Shown piece by piece: positions 48,708 through 59,096 of a stretch of DNA of 64,000 nucleotides. Source of the DNA: Cupriavidus pauculus (GTDB lineage: Bacteria; Pseudomonadota; Gammaproteobacteria; Burkholderiales; Burkholderiaceae); NCBI RefSeq assembly GCF_008693385.1, contig NZ_CP044065.1:2790001-2854000 (forward strand), given 5' to 3'. The position numbers were made by a program, and so were the translations under genes. Position 1 is the stretch's first letter. The number at the start of each line of letters is the position of its first letter. Below the pieces are notes generated by a model. It saw only the letters and a list, made by a program, of their open reading frames with translations. It made no database searches and was not told the DNA's origin.

Positions 48708-49163
48708 ATGAATCGTTTGGCCAAACTGCTGCCACCCGGCAACATCACTCTCGACGTCAGCGTCACCAGCAAGAAGCGGGTGTTCGAGCAGGCCGGGCTC
48801 CTGTTCGAGAACAACCATGGCGTGGCACGCGCCACCGTGACCGACAATCTGTTCGCGCGGGAATCGCTCGGCTCGACCGGCCTGGGTGCCGGGGTCGCGA
48901 TTCCGCACGGCCGCATCAAGGGGCTCAAGCAGCCGCTGGCCGGCTTTATGCGCCTGGCCGAGCCGATCCCGTTTGAATCGCCCGATGGCAAGCCCGTATC
49001 GCTGCTGATCTTCCTGCTCGTGCCCGAGCAGGCCACGCAGCAGCATCTGGAAATCCTGTCGGAGATCGCACAGCTGTTATCGGACCGCGAGATGCGCGAC
49101 GGGCTCGCAACCCTGCCCACGCCCGAGGCGGTGCACCAGTTGCTGACCGAATGGCACCCATGA
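48708..49163 (+). CDS. ptsN: Nitrogen-regulatory PTS enzyme IIA (EIIA-Ntr)
   Basis: 151 residues of the PTS EIIA type-2 fold, with the phosphorylated His in VAIPHGRIKGL (about 66). It takes part in the PtsP-PtsO-PtsN relay and controls K+ transport, sigma-54-dependent genes and carbon storage by protein contacts. It lies between hpf and hprK, as in most betaproteobacteria. Confidence 0.96.
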   Translation: MNRLAKLLPPGNITLDVSVTSKKRVFEQAGLLFENNHGVARATVTDNLFARESLGSTGLGAGVAIPHGRIKGLKQPLAGFMRLAEPIPFESPDGKPVSLLIFLLVPEQATQQHLEILSEIAQLLSDREMRDGLATLPTPEAVHQLLTEWHP

Positions 49164-49264
49164 GGTCCCGCGGGAACGGCGGGGCTACCCGCTGCTGATC
49201 CGCGCGCCCGAGCGGCGCCAGCCACGGTGCCTGCCCCCTCCCAACCACCGCCCCACGTAATCGC

Positions 49265-50236
49265 ATGGAACTCACCGGCGTCACCTCGCAGTCGATCTTC
49301 GACGACAACGCAGCCGATATCAAACTCTCGTGGGTGGCCGGACTGGAAGGCGCCGACCGTGCGTTCGACGTCGAGTTCGCGCGCGAGGCCACATCGGCGG
49401 CGGACCTCGTGGGTCACTTGAACCTGATCCATCCGAACCGCATCCAGGTGCTCGGCAAACCCGAGATCCTGTACTACCAGCGGCTCGACGACGAGCCGCG
49501 CAAGCGCCAGATGGGCGAGCTGATCCTGCTCGAGCCGCCGTTCCTCGTCGTGGCCGATGGCATGGAGCCGCCGCCCGACCTGGAACTGCGCTGCACGCGC
49601 TCTTCGACGCCGCTGTTCACCACGCCCGTGTCGTCGGCCGCGGTCATCGATCATCTGCGCCTGTACCTGTCGCGCATTTCGGCGCCGCGCGTGACCATGC
49701 ACGGCGTGTTCCTCGACATTCTCGGCATGGGCGTGCTGATCATGGGCGAATCGGGCCTCGGCAAGAGTGAACTCGGCCTCGAACTGATCTCGCGCGGCCA
49801 TGGCCTCGTGGCCGACGATGCGGTGGACTTCGTGCGCTTGGGCCCCGATTTCGTGGAAGGCCGCTGCCCGCCGCTGCTGCAGAACCTGCTCGAGGTACGC
49901 GGACTGGGCCTCCTCGATATCAAGACGATCTTCGGGGAAACCGCGGTCCGGCGAAAAATGAAGATCAAGCTCGTGGTGCAGCTCGTGCGCCGGAACGACG
50001 GCGAATTCGAGCGCCTGCCGCTCGATTCGCAATACCTCGACGTGCTCGGGCTGCCGATCCACATGGTGAAGATCCAGGTGGCGGCCGGCCGAAACCTCGC
50101 CGTGCTGGTGGAAGCCGCCGTGCGCAACACGATCCTGCGCCTGCGAGGCATCGACACGCTGCGCGACTTCATGGACCGTCAGCGCGCGGCCATGCAGGCC
50201 GATGTCGTATCGCGCGGGCAGGGCCGGCTGCTCTGA
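49265..50236 (+). CDS. hprK: HPr kinase/phosphorylase
   Basis: 323 residues. The C-terminal kinase domain has Walker [16 protein letters not shown] (about 159) and the family signature [16 protein letters not shown]. It phosphorylates and dephosphorylates a Ser of the HPr-like phosphocarrier; in proteobacteria it is part of a truncated PTS with EIIA-Ntr. A 101-bp gap separates it from ptsN. Confidence 0.97.
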   Translation: MELTGVTSQSIFDDNAADIKLSWVAGLEGADRAFDVEFAREATSAADLVGHLNLIHPNRIQVLGKPEILYYQRLDDEPRKRQMGELILLEPPFLVVADGMEPPPDLELRCTRSSTPLFTTPVSSAAVIDHLRLYLSRISAPRVTMHGVFLDILGMGVLIMGESGLGKSELGLELISRGHGLVADDAVDFVRLGPDFVEGRCPPLLQNLLEVRGLGLLDIKTIFGETAVRRKMKIKLVVQLVRRNDGEFERLPLDSQYLDVLGLPIHMVKIQVAAGRNLAVLVEAAVRNTILRLRGIDTLRDFMDRQRAAMQADVVSRGQGRLL

Positions 50237-50353
50237 ACGTCGCGGACAGGCGCCGCGCGGTCAACCTCGCCGGCATGGCCCACGTTGTGTGCGTTGACGG
50301 GCATGAAAAGCCCGCATGTTTTCCTGTGGTTCCACCCCCAAGGAGAGAGAAGC

Positions 50354-50677
50354 ATGAAAAAGCTGATCGCGATGTGCGTGCTGGTAACCCCGCTGATCGC
50401 CACGGGCGCGTTTGCCCAGGGCGCTTCCGCTCCCGCGGCGGCTGCTGGCAACAGCCAGCAGGACCGGATGAAGGCATGCAACACGCAGGCCACGGGCAAG
50501 AAAGGCGACGATCGCAAGAAATTCATGAGCGATTGCCTGTCGGGCAAGCCCACGGCCGCCGCCGAGCCCAAGACGCAGCAGGAAAAGATGTCCGCCTGCA
50601 GCAAGCAGGGCAAGGGCAAGAAGGGCGACGACTACAAGGCATTCATGAAAGATTGCCTCTCCAAACCCGCCGCTTGA
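50354..50677 (+). CDS. PsiF repeat protein, small exported protein
   Basis: 107 residues from the ATG at 50354 after AGGAGAGAGA; a further in-frame ATG at 50285 is less likely. The signal peptide is cleaved after AFA (about residue 21). Two copies of the PsiF repeat follow ([26 protein letters not shown] and [26 protein letters not shown]), each with two Cys that could pair. PsiF of E. coli is induced by phosphate starvation; its function is not known. It sits between hprK and rapZ. Confidence 0.88.
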   Translation: MKKLIAMCVLVTPLIATGAFAQGASAPAAAAGNSQQDRMKACNTQATGKKGDDRKKFMSDCLSGKPTAAAEPKTQQEKMSACSKQGKGKKGDDYKAFMKDCLSKPAA

Positions 50678-50738
50678 TGTCGAATGGCGGCGTCATGTCA
50701 TGACGTCGCCATCACCCGGTGCTATCCTTGCGGGTGCC

Positions 50739-51635
50739 ATGCGAATCATTCTCATCACCGGAATCTCCGGCTCCGGCAAGTCCGTTGCGCTGAACGTCCT
50801 CGAAGATGCGGGCTATTACTGCGTCGACAACCTGCCGGCGCAGTTCATCCCCGATCTCGCGAGTTATCTGTCCTCCCAGGGCTATACGCACCTCGGCGTG
50901 GCCACCGATATTCGCAGCCGCGAATCGCTCGCGCGCTTACCCGAGACCGTACGCGACCTCGGACGCGATCATCAGGTGCAGGTGCTGTTCCTGACCGCGA
51001 ACACCGATGCGCTCGTCCAGCGCTACTCGGAATCGCGCCGACGCCATCCGCTCTCCGTCCGTACCGAGGCCACGCCGTTGCTCGAGCAGCAGGCCAGCGT
51101 GGAGCCGGTGTACAACGATCGCTCGCTGATCGAGGCCATCGAGATGGAGCGCGAGCTGCTGAGTCCGCTCTCGGATTCGGCCCATCGTATCGATACCAGC
51201 AACGTGCGCACGAACACGCTGCGCAGCTGGATCAAGGATCTCATCCGCGACAGCCATATGCAGCAGCTGACGCTGCTGTTCGAGTCGTTCGGCTTCAAGC
51301 ACGGCGTGCCGAGCGATGCGGACATGGTGTTCGACGTGCGCTCGCTGCCGAACCCGTACTACGACCTCGCGCTGCGCCCGCTCACGGGCCGCGACGCGCC
51401 CGTGGTGGACTTCCTGCAGAGCCAGCCGCTGGTGCTCGCCATGGCGGAAGATATCCGCGCCTATGTGGAAAAGTGGCTGCCGAGTTTCATCGCGGACAAC
51501 CGCAGCTATCTCACGGTTGCCATCGGTTGCACGGGCGGGCAACATCGCTCCGTGTTCATCGCGGAAAGACTTGCCAACTACTTCCGGGCACATGGTAATG
51601 TGCTGGTCAGACACCGCGAGCTGGCACCGGGCTGA
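50739..51635 (+). CDS. rapZ: RNase adapter protein RapZ
   Basis: 298 residues from [18 protein letters not shown], with Walker A GISGSGKS at 8-15. The C-terminal domain has [26 protein letters not shown] and [15 protein letters not shown]. RapZ binds GlmZ/GlmY RNAs and RNase E in enterics and ties cell-wall precursor levels to glmS; in betaproteobacteria the target is less certain. An ATG at 50700 is an alternative start. Confidence 0.96.
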   Translation: MRIILITGISGSGKSVALNVLEDAGYYCVDNLPAQFIPDLASYLSSQGYTHLGVATDIRSRESLARLPETVRDLGRDHQVQVLFLTANTDALVQRYSESRRRHPLSVRTEATPLLEQQASVEPVYNDRSLIEAIEMERELLSPLSDSAHRIDTSNVRTNTLRSWIKDLIRDSHMQQLTLLFESFGFKHGVPSDADMVFDVRSLPNPYYDLALRPLTGRDAPVVDFLQSQPLVLAMAEDIRAYVEKWLPSFIADNRSYLTVAIGCTGGQHRSVFIAERLANYFRAHGNVLVRHRELAPG

Positions 51636-51703
51636 TCGGCGTTTTCCGATCGACATGGGTGGCTCCGCGCGGCGCGACACGGTCCGTGCACCCATGGCTA
51701 TCC

Positions 51704-52378
51704 ATGTCCACCCATCCGCCTTCTCCTCACCGTTCCGTCCCGACGGACGACGCTGACACCGCGCGCGTCATCCTCGACGAGCTGCCGCTGTTTCCCCTCC
51801 ATACGGTGCTGTTCCCCGATGGCCGCCTGCCATTGCGCGTCTTCGAGAAGCGTTACGTGGACATGGTGCGTGGCTGCCTGCGCGACGGCAGCGCATTCGG
51901 CGTATGCCTGATCGCCAGCGGTCAGGAAGTGGCGCGTCCCGAAGATCCCACCGTGCCGGAGTCGGTCGGCTGCCTGGCCGAAATCGTCGATTGCAACATG
52001 GAGCAGCTGGGCGTGCTGCTGATCGAGGCACGCGGGCGCCAGCGCTTTCGCGTGCTGTCGCACGAGACGCGCGACGACGGCCTGCTCGTGGCGCGCGCGG
52101 AAGTGCTGCCCGACGACATCATCGACTGCAAGCTCGAACTGCTTGGCGAATGCCTGTCCGCCCTGCGGCGCATCGTCTCGTCGATCCACGCGGAGTCGCC
52201 CGACAACATGCCGTTCGCGGAGCCGTACCAGTGGGACGATCCCACCTGGGTCGCCAACCGGCTGTGCGAGCTGCTACCGGTTCCGCTCAAGGCCAAGCAG
52301 ATGCTGATGGAACTGCCCGACGCGGGCATGCGTATCGAGATCGTGCACCGCTATATGCGGCAGCACCATATCGTCTGA
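51704..52378 (+). CDS. LON peptidase substrate-binding-domain protein
   Basis: 224 residues, consisting of an N-terminal LON-like domain only (LDELPLFPLHTVLFPDGRLPLRVFEKRYVDMVRGCLRDGSAFGVCLI), without ATPase or protease parts. Free-standing LON-SB proteins of this kind are widespread; their role is not settled. The ATG at 51704 is preferred to that at 51659. It converges on mutY with a 10-bp gap. Confidence 0.92.
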   Translation: MSTHPPSPHRSVPTDDADTARVILDELPLFPLHTVLFPDGRLPLRVFEKRYVDMVRGCLRDGSAFGVCLIASGQEVARPEDPTVPESVGCLAEIVDCNMEQLGVLLIEARGRQRFRVLSHETRDDGLLVARAEVLPDDIIDCKLELLGECLSALRRIVSSIHAESPDNMPFAEPYQWDDPTWVANRLCELLPVPLKAKQMLMELPDAGMRIEIVHRYMRQHHIV

Positions 52379-52388
52379 ATCGTCCAGG

Positions 52389-53546
52389 CTAGAACAGTCC
52401 GCCGCGCGCCTGGTCTTCGAGCAGGCGGCGCACCGGCGCCGGCGTCCCGAGTGCGTCGAGATCATCGAGCGACAGCCAGCGCCGCGCGGGATCCTCGACA
52501 TGCGAGACCGCGTCGAGGTCCACGCGAATCGCGCGAATCAGCAACCGGAAATGCGTGAACACATGCGTGAGCTCGCCCGCGAGCATCGCGCGCGACGGCG
52601 TGCCGAATGCGCGGGCCTGCGCGAGCGCGGCATCCTCGGCCGCTTCGATATCGAACGGCACGGTGTCCACCGGCATCTCGGGCAGGCTCCACAATCCACC
52701 CCAGATACCGCTGTCGGGCCGCAGGCCCAGCAGCACGTCGCGGCCATGCCGCATGACGAGCATGACGGTGCTGCGCTCGGGAATCGCGGCACGCGGCTTG
52801 GGCGTCGGCAGCACGGCGGTCAGCCCGTCGCGGCGCGCGACGCAGTCGGCCGCGAGCGGGCATGCGTCGGCATTGGCGAGGCACGCGGGCTTGCCGCGCG
52901 AGCACACGGTCGCGCCGAGGTCCATCAGACCCTGCGTGTACGCGATCATGTCCTCGGCCTGGTTCGGGCCCGCCGGTGGCAGCGCCTGCCCGGCCAGTTG
53001 CCACATGCGCGTCTCGATCGCGCGTTCGCCCGGATAACCCTCGATGCCGAACACGCGCGCAAAGACGCGCTTGACGTTGCCATCGAGAATGGGCGAGCGC
53101 ACGCCCGCGCTGAACGCGGCAATCGCCGCGGCGGTCGAGCGGCCGATGCCGGGCAGCGTCACCAGTACATCGGGGTCGGTCGGAAACACGCCGCCGTGCT
53201 CGTCCATCACGGCCTTGGCACAGCGGTGCAGATTACGGGCGCGCGAGTAGTAGCCGAGGCCCGCCCACAGCGCCATGACCTCGTCGGCCGGGGCGGCCGC
53301 GAGCGCGGCGACGGTCGGCAACTGGGTGACGAAGCGCTGGAAATACTCGATGACGGCCGCGACCTGCGTCTGCTGCAGCATGATCTCGGACAGCCAGATG
53401 CGATAGGCGTCGCGCGTGTTCTGCCACGGCAGGTCGTGGCGGCCGTGCCGGCGCTGCCAGTTCACGACGCGCATGCCGAAATCGGTCGGCACGGAGATCG
53501 GCGCTTGCGAGGAGGGGGATAAGGGAGACGCGGACTTGCGGGGCAT
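52389..53546 (-). CDS. mutY: A/G-specific adenine DNA glycosylase
   Basis: 385 residues. The catalytic Glu is in WLSEIMLQQTQV, the helix-hairpin-helix is LPGIGRSTAAAIAAFS and the catalytic Asp lies in ILDGNVKRV. A C-terminal Nudix-like domain (about 250-370) recognises 8-oxoG. It removes adenine opposite 8-oxoguanine. The [4Fe-4S] ligands read C-x6-C-x6-C-x5-C (CSRGKPACLANADACPLAADC region), whereas the usual pattern is C-x6-C-x2-C-x5-C: four residues are inserted in the middle. Confidence 0.96.
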   Translation of the reverse strand: MPRKSASPLSPSSQAPISVPTDFGMRVVNWQRRHGRHDLPWQNTRDAYRIWLSEIMLQQTQVAAVIEYFQRFVTQLPTVAALAAAPADEVMALWAGLGYYSRARNLHRCAKAVMDEHGGVFPTDPDVLVTLPGIGRSTAAAIAAFSAGVRSPILDGNVKRVFARVFGIEGYPGERAIETRMWQLAGQALPPAGPNQAEDMIAYTQGLMDLGATVCSRGKPACLANADACPLAADCVARRDGLTAVLPTPKPRAAIPERSTVMLVMRHGRDVLLGLRPDSGIWGGLWSLPEMPVDTVPFDIEAAEDAALAQARAFGTPSRAMLAGELTHVFTHFRLLIRAIRVDLDAVSHVEDPARRWLSLDDLDALGTPAPVRRLLEDQARGGLF

Positions 53547-53614
53547 GCGGCGAGACAGTGCGGCAGGGGTGAGGGAGACGAGGTGGGGGAGATATTACCC
53601 CACCCCCTCCCTCG

Positions 53615-55561
53615 TCAGGCCGCGCGCGCGCCCGCCTCGGCCGGCGTTTCGAGAATCGCCTTGGCGAACGCCTCGATGCGCCCGCTGCGTTCGTCGAGGC
53701 CGTTGAGCACTTCCTCGAGCTGCGAGATGCGGCTCTCGAGCGTGTCGGTAGCCTCGTGGATGCGCTCGATGGAATCGACGCGGCGGCGCAGCTGCTTCTG
53801 ATGCTCGCGCACCTGCGCCTCCAGCGGCGTCATCACCGACTTCAGCCAGATCTCGATATCGCGGTTGAGATCGCGGAAGTTGTCGAGCACGCGGCTCGCC
53901 ATCGTCGCAAACGCGTTCTGCACGAGCTGCGGCCGCGAGCGCGTGAGCATGTTCACGGCGCCGAAGTGGTTGTTGACCAGCTGCAGCGTTTCCTGCAGGT
54001 CCATCGCATAGCGCGACGTCACGAACTGGATGGGCGCGGGCAGCGTGAAGCCATGCTCGGCGTTGAAGCGTCGGTACATGCTATCGACGAGCTGATGCAG
54101 GCCGGCAATCTTCTGGTCGGCCTCCTTGATCAGCCCCGTCAGCTGATCGAACAGCGCCTCCATGTCCTCGCGCAGGCCGCGCGAGAAGAAGCGTTCCTTC
54201 ATCTGTTCGCGCGCGTCGCGCATCGTGCGGCGCACGTCGCGCAGTTGCAGGGCCTTGATGATGTCGGCGCTATGGCGGCCGAACACGAGGCGCAGCGCCT
54301 GGAACTTGGTGATGCTCTGCTCGAACTCTTCCTTCTCGCCCTGCACGCGCAGCAGCATGTGCTTGACCATCGCGTGGTTCTTGCCGCGCAGGCCGCGCAA
54401 CTCGAACAACTGCTCGACGATATCGCGGCGGCGGCTCTGCAGCAGTTGCTGCGCGCCGCGCGAGACGTCGTGCACGAGGCGCTGCACCTGATCGGACACG
54501 ATATCGCGGCGCTGCGGAATCAGCTGGTCCGACAGCACGTGCTCGAACTGCGCGAGATTGCTGCGCGCGAGCAGCGGCTCGTCATGCGTGACCTTGGCGA
54601 CGAGACCCTTCTGCGCGGACACCGGATAGACGCGGCGTTCCTCGATGCCGAGCACCTGCGCGGTCGTGCGGACCTGGCGCGAGATCTCCATCGCGATCTC
54701 GGGCGAGGACTTCAGCGGGTCCCACAGGCCGTCGATCTTGTTGAGCACCGCGAGGCAGCCGCGGCGATGGCCGGCGCCCACATGGCTGCGCCACAGCTCG
54801 AGGTCGCTCTTGGTCACGCCGGCATCGGCGGCCAGCACGAACACGACCACGTGCGCATCGGGAATCAGCCGCAGCGTCAGTTCGGGTTCGGTACCGATCG
54901 CGTTGAGACCCGGCGTGTCGAGAATGACAAGGCCCTGGCGCAGCAGCGGATGCGGGAAGTTGATCACCGCGTGGCGCCAGCGCGAAATCTCGACCATGCC
55001 GTCCGCATCGACGGACCAGGCGGCATCGGGGTCGTTCTCGTGATACAGGCCCAGCGACTCCGCGACGGCCGGCGTCACGCGCGTGGTTTCCACCACGTGC
55101 TGGAACGCCGCAAGCATCCCCTCGGGCGAGGATGGGTCGAGCGGTACCGTGGTCCAGTGGGAGCCGCCAGCGGCGCCAGGCTCCATGAAATCGGCGGTGG
55201 AGGCTTCCTGCAGGCGCGTCTCGATCGGCAGCAGCCGGATGCTGGGCGCCTCGGCTTCGTCATAGCGCAGCTCGGTCGGACACATGGTGGTCCGGCCGGC
55301 CGACGACGGGAGAATGCGGCGGCCATAGTCGGCGAAGAAGATCGCGTTGATCAGCTCGCTCTTGCCGCGCGAAAACTCGGCGATGAACGCGACCTTGAGC
55401 CTGTCGCTCTTGAGCACGTTCTGGATGCGCTGGACGCGATCGTCGGCGGTGGCATCGTACAGGTCGTACTGCTGCAACCACGACTGGAATTCCGCTAGTG
55501 ACTGGAGTACCCCCGTTCTCCAGGCGCCATACTGTTCGAATTGATGGGCAAGGCTTGTCAT
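53615..55561 (-). CDS. Bacterial dynamin-like GTPase
   Basis: 648 residues. The GTPase domain has a P-loop AEFSRGKSEL (61-70, Ala in place of the first Gly), a switch Thr region SSAGRTTMCPTE, the G3 motif DTPGL and the G4 motif NKID. Long helical stalk regions follow (about 360-640), ending in a heptad-rich C-terminus, with no clear transmembrane helix. Bacterial dynamins bind and reshape membranes or repair them after phage or antibiotic damage. It is a single gene upstream of mutY in the same direction; a GGTGGGG/CCCCACC hairpin (53582-53604) follows its stop. Confidence 0.9.
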   Translation of the reverse strand: MTSLAHQFEQYGAWRTGVLQSLAEFQSWLQQYDLYDATADDRVQRIQNVLKSDRLKVAFIAEFSRGKSELINAIFFADYGRRILPSSAGRTTMCPTELRYDEAEAPSIRLLPIETRLQEASTADFMEPGAAGGSHWTTVPLDPSSPEGMLAAFQHVVETTRVTPAVAESLGLYHENDPDAAWSVDADGMVEISRWRHAVINFPHPLLRQGLVILDTPGLNAIGTEPELTLRLIPDAHVVVFVLAADAGVTKSDLELWRSHVGAGHRRGCLAVLNKIDGLWDPLKSSPEIAMEISRQVRTTAQVLGIEERRVYPVSAQKGLVAKVTHDEPLLARSNLAQFEHVLSDQLIPQRRDIVSDQVQRLVHDVSRGAQQLLQSRRRDIVEQLFELRGLRGKNHAMVKHMLLRVQGEKEEFEQSITKFQALRLVFGRHSADIIKALQLRDVRRTMRDAREQMKERFFSRGLREDMEALFDQLTGLIKEADQKIAGLHQLVDSMYRRFNAEHGFTLPAPIQFVTSRYAMDLQETLQLVNNHFGAVNMLTRSRPQLVQNAFATMASRVLDNFRDLNRDIEIWLKSVMTPLEAQVREHQKQLRRRVDSIERIHEATDTLESRISQLEEVLNGLDERSGRIEAFAKAILETPAEAGARAA

Positions 55562-55897
55562 GGAGTGTTCGGCTGCGTTTGCTGTTTTGGGCTAGGTGTT
55601 ATGGCACTGCGCGCACAAACGACGCCGACTTCGGGTGGCCCGTTGACCCTGCGGACCCGAGGCAGGCGCCTCTCGGTCAGACCCTTCCGATTTGATGGAT
55701 CCGACGCTTTTTTGTAACTTTTTTTATCTGGGCACACGATACATGTTTCCGGCGCGATTTTGTGGAATTCGCGCCCCTCGATGGCTCCAAATTACGCGAG
55801 TGTTGCGCCGAGCCATCGGCCATGTCCGAGCGCCGTCCCCGCCCTGTGAAACGCGCGTGAACTGCAACAACAGGAAGCGTGCCGGAAGGCCGTCCGG
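55562..55897. other. 336-bp intergenic region upstream of the dynamin gene
   Basis: It contains the promoter region of the dynamin gene (minus) and the 3' end of mutM. An A/T-tract lies at about 55708-55728. An imperfect GCCGGA/TCCGGC inverted repeat follows the mutM stop. I see no gene with family resemblance or a ribosome site. Confidence 0.45.
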
Positions 55898-56764
55898 CTA
55901 CCGCTGGCAGTGGGGGCAGTAGAAGGTCGAGCGCTGGCCCTGAACGATCTGACGGATCGGCGTGCCGCATACGCGGCATGGCTCGCCGGTCCGGTCGTAG
56001 ACAAGGCAGTCCAGCTGGAAGTAGCCCGTGTTGCCGTCGCTGCCTACGAAATCCCGCAGCGTGCTGCCGCCGCGGGCGATGGCCTCGGCCAGCGTCTCGC
56101 GTACGGCCACGGCCAGCCTGTCGTACCGCTCCCGGCTGATACGCCCGGCCGGCGTGGTCGGACGAATACCGGCCCGAAACAGGCTTTCCGATGCATATAT
56201 GTTGCCGACGCCGACGACGATGTCGCCGGCCAGCAGCACGGTCTTGATGGCGGCCGAGCGGCCGCGCGTATGGCGGTGGAACCAGCCGCCGTCGAATCGC
56301 GCGTCGAACGGCTCGACACCGAGGTTGGCGAGCAGCGGATGGCTCGGCAGTTCGGACTCCGGCAGCGGGCTCCAGAGGATTGCACCAAACCGGCGCGGAT
56401 CGCGAAAGCGCAGCACGATATCGCCACCCTCGCCCGTCGGCCCCGCAAGCACGAGGTCGAGGTGGTCGTGGGGTCCCGGCGCGGGCGCCTGCGGCCACAC
56501 GCGCAGCGTGCCGGTCATGCCGAGGTGTACCAGCAGCCAGCCCGGCTCGGCCGCGCTCCCTTCCGCCGGCAGGCATTCGAGCAGCAGGTACTTGCCCCGG
56601 CGCTCGATGCGCGCGATCACGCGTCCGGCGAGCAATGCCTCCAGTTCCGGATCCACGGGCCAGCGCAGGCCGCGATGGCGCACCGTCACCTCCACGATGC
56701 GCCGTCCGACCACATGCGGCAGCAATCCACGGCGCGTGACTTCGACTTCCGGTAACTCGGGCAT
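55898..56764 (-). CDS. mutM: Formamidopyrimidine-DNA glycosylase
   Basis: 288 residues from [14 protein letters not shown], where Pro2 and Glu3 are the catalytic residues after Met removal; the frame beyond 56764 is an artefact. The helix-two-turn-helix includes [10 protein letters not shown], and the C-terminal zinc finger uses CRVCG and CPHCQ. It excises 8-oxoguanine and formamidopyrimidines. It partners functionally with mutY nearby in the GO repair system. Confidence 0.98.
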   Translation of the reverse strand: MPELPEVEVTRRGLLPHVVGRRIVEVTVRHRGLRWPVDPELEALLAGRVIARIERRGKYLLLECLPAEGSAAEPGWLLVHLGMTGTLRVWPQAPAPGPHDHLDLVLAGPTGEGGDIVLRFRDPRRFGAILWSPLPESELPSHPLLANLGVEPFDARFDGGWFHRHTRGRSAAIKTVLLAGDIVVGVGNIYASESLFRAGIRPTTPAGRISRERYDRLAVAVRETLAEAIARGGSTLRDFVGSDGNTGYFQLDCLVYDRTGEPCRVCGTPIRQIVQGQRSTFYCPHCQR

Positions 56765-57010
56765 CGCGAAAAACCTCTGAAAAACCTTTTGTTGTGGAAA
56801 CTGGTACAGAACCTCTTGCCCGCCGCGACGCTCCAAGTCGCAGGCCCCCGGTTTCCGATGTGCGTGCTGTCAGACGCAACGCCGCACCGCTGGCAAGCAG
56901 GGCATTGTAGCGGCAGGCTACAATGCCTCTCATCCATTCCTGACGCCGCGTGCGCCGGAGCATAGTTTGTCCCGTTCGCCGATTTGTCCCGTTCGTCCCC
57001 AAAATAGGCC

Positions 57011-59005
57011 ATGCGCCCGGAATTCATCCCGATGATCACCACCGCCAACATCGGCGAGCCGCGTTCGCGCGCTCGCCGCATCGCCCGCGTTGCCCGCATT
57101 GCCGCCCATACGCCCCATATGCCAGTTCTGCGCCATGCCCGCGCGCTGGCCGCGGCCGCGCTCCTGGCGTTCGGATCGCTCGCGTCGCTCACGGTACCGG
57201 CACCGGCATTCGCGGCACCCCCCGCGTCGCCCGCTTCCACGTTCGCCCCGGCGGCCCCCCTGCCCGGCCTGCTCGCCCAGTCCGACGACGATGCGGAGCT
57301 CGCCCCGCCCTCGTCCGTCGCGCCGGCATCGCGCGCCCCGCGGACCCCGCTGCCCAACGTCACGCTGACGCCGGACATCATGTACCGCGTGCTCGCGGCG
57401 GAAATCTCGCTGCAGCGTGGTCTCGTCGGCACCGCCTATCGCACGTACCTGGACCTCGCGCGCTCGACGCGCGACCCCCGCCTGGCGCAACGCGCGACGG
57501 AAATCGCATTCAATGCGCGCATCTCGCAGCAGGCGCTCGACGCCTCGCGGCTGTGGGTCGAGCTCGCGCCGAAGTCGGCGGCGGCCCGTCAGGTGCTGTC
57601 GACGCTGCTGGTGCTCAACGGACGCTGGGAGGAAGCCGAGCCGCTGCTGGCGCAGCAGCTCGCGGCGGCACCCTCGGCGCATCGCGCCGAAGCGATCCTG
57701 CAGCTTCAGCAACAGTTATCGCGGACGAGCGACCCCGCCGGCGCGGTGGCCGTGCTCCAGCGCCTGACCGCGAACGACACAAAGCTGCCCGAGACGCATT
57801 TCGCGCTCGCGCGGGCCAAGGAAGCCGCGGGCGATTCGGCCGGCGCGCTGAAGGAACTCGACGAGACGCTGCGCCTGAAGCCGGACTTCGAGGCCGCGGC
57901 GCTGGCGGTCGCGGAAATGCGAGCCGAGCAGTCGCCGGACGAGGCGATCGCGGGGCTGAAGAAATTCCTCGCCAAGTCGCCGTCGTCGGTCAACGGGCAT
58001 ATCACGCTCGCGCGCCTGTATCTGCAGAAGAACGACATGGACGCCGCGCGCGACCAGTTCCAGGCGCTGCGCAAGGTCGCACCGAACGATCCGCGCGTGC
58101 CGCTCGCGCTCGGGCTGACCAGCCTGCAGGCGCGCAGCTATGACGACGCCGAGCGCTATCTGAAGGAATACCTGCAGATGGCCGAGAAGTCGCCGGCCGC
58201 GAACCCGGACGTCGCGTTCCAGTACCTCGCGCAGATCGCCGAGGAAAAGAAGGACTACAACGGCGCGATCCAGTGGCTCGACCGCATCGACGACGGCCGC
58301 CTCGCACCGGCCGCGCAGGCCAAGCGCGCGCAGTTGCTCGGCCGTCTCGGCAAGCTCGACGACGCGCAGGCCGTGTTCGGCGAGATGATGGCGGAGTCCG
58401 AGGACATTCCCGATCCGGCGCAACGCGCGCAGCGCATGGGCGCGATCCGTCAGGCCGAGGTGTCGATGCTGATCGACAGCAAGGCCTACGACCGCGCGCG
58501 CAAGGTGCTGACCGAACGCGTCAAGGCGGAACCCGACAACGCGGACTGGCTGTATGAACTCGCCATGCTCGACGAACGCGAGAAGCGCTACGACAGCATG
58601 GAGGTCGCCCTGCGCAAGGTCATCTCGATGCAGCCCGACCAGAAGCAGGGCTACAACGCGCTCGGCTATTCGCTGGCGGACCGCAACGAGCGGCTGCCCG
58701 AAGCGCGCAAGCTGCTCGAACGCGCGACCGAACTCGGCCCCGACGATCCGTACATCATGGATAGCCTCGGCTGGGTCAAGTTCCGCCAGGGCGAACTCCA
58801 GCCCGCCGCGGATCTGCTGCGCAATGCCTACGCGAAAGCGCCCGAGGCGGAAATCGGCGCGCACCTGGGCGAGGTGCTGTGGCAGCTCGGCCAGCAGGAC
58901 GAAGCACGCAAGACCTGGAACGAGGCCGCGAAGATCGAGCCCGAGAACCAGACGCTGATCGATACGCTGCGCCGCTACAATCAGAACCTGCTGCTGTCCA
59001 AGTAA
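57011..59005 (+). CDS. Exported tetratricopeptide-repeat protein
   Basis: 664 residues from the first ATG. Starts at 57032 or 57119 are possible: the latter places a normal signal peptide (MPVLRHARALAAAALLAFGS...AFA) at the very N-terminus, and I consider it at least as likely. The mature part is all TPR-like helices (about 130-660), with pairs such as YNALGYSLADRNERLPEARKLLERATELGPDDPYIMDSLGWVKFRQGEL. Its place before lolB is conserved in Burkholderiaceae and suggests an envelope role, but no function is established. Confidence 0.88.
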   Translation: MRPEFIPMITTANIGEPRSRARRIARVARIAAHTPHMPVLRHARALAAAALLAFGSLASLTVPAPAFAAPPASPASTFAPAAPLPGLLAQSDDDAELAPPSSVAPASRAPRTPLPNVTLTPDIMYRVLAAEISLQRGLVGTAYRTYLDLARSTRDPRLAQRATEIAFNARISQQALDASRLWVELAPKSAAARQVLSTLLVLNGRWEEAEPLLAQQLAAAPSAHRAEAILQLQQQLSRTSDPAGAVAVLQRLTANDTKLPETHFALARAKEAAGDSAGALKELDETLRLKPDFEAAALAVAEMRAEQSPDEAIAGLKKFLAKSPSSVNGHITLARLYLQKNDMDAARDQFQALRKVAPNDPRVPLALGLTSLQARSYDDAERYLKEYLQMAEKSPAANPDVAFQYLAQIAEEKKDYNGAIQWLDRIDDGRLAPAAQAKRAQLLGRLGKLDDAQAVFGEMMAESEDIPDPAQRAQRMGAIRQAEVSMLIDSKAYDRARKVLTERVKAEPDNADWLYELAMLDEREKRYDSMEVALRKVISMQPDQKQGYNALGYSLADRNERLPEARKLLERATELGPDDPYIMDSLGWVKFRQGELQPAADLLRNAYAKAPEAEIGAHLGEVLWQLGQQDEARKTWNEAAKIEPENQTLIDTLRRYNQNLLLSK

Positions 59006-59096
59006 TCCCGTGCGGCACGCCCGGCGCCCCAGGTGCCGGGCGTGCCGCAGTCATTCCGGCGCGCACGCTGGCGCTACCGACCCCTTATCATCCGAG

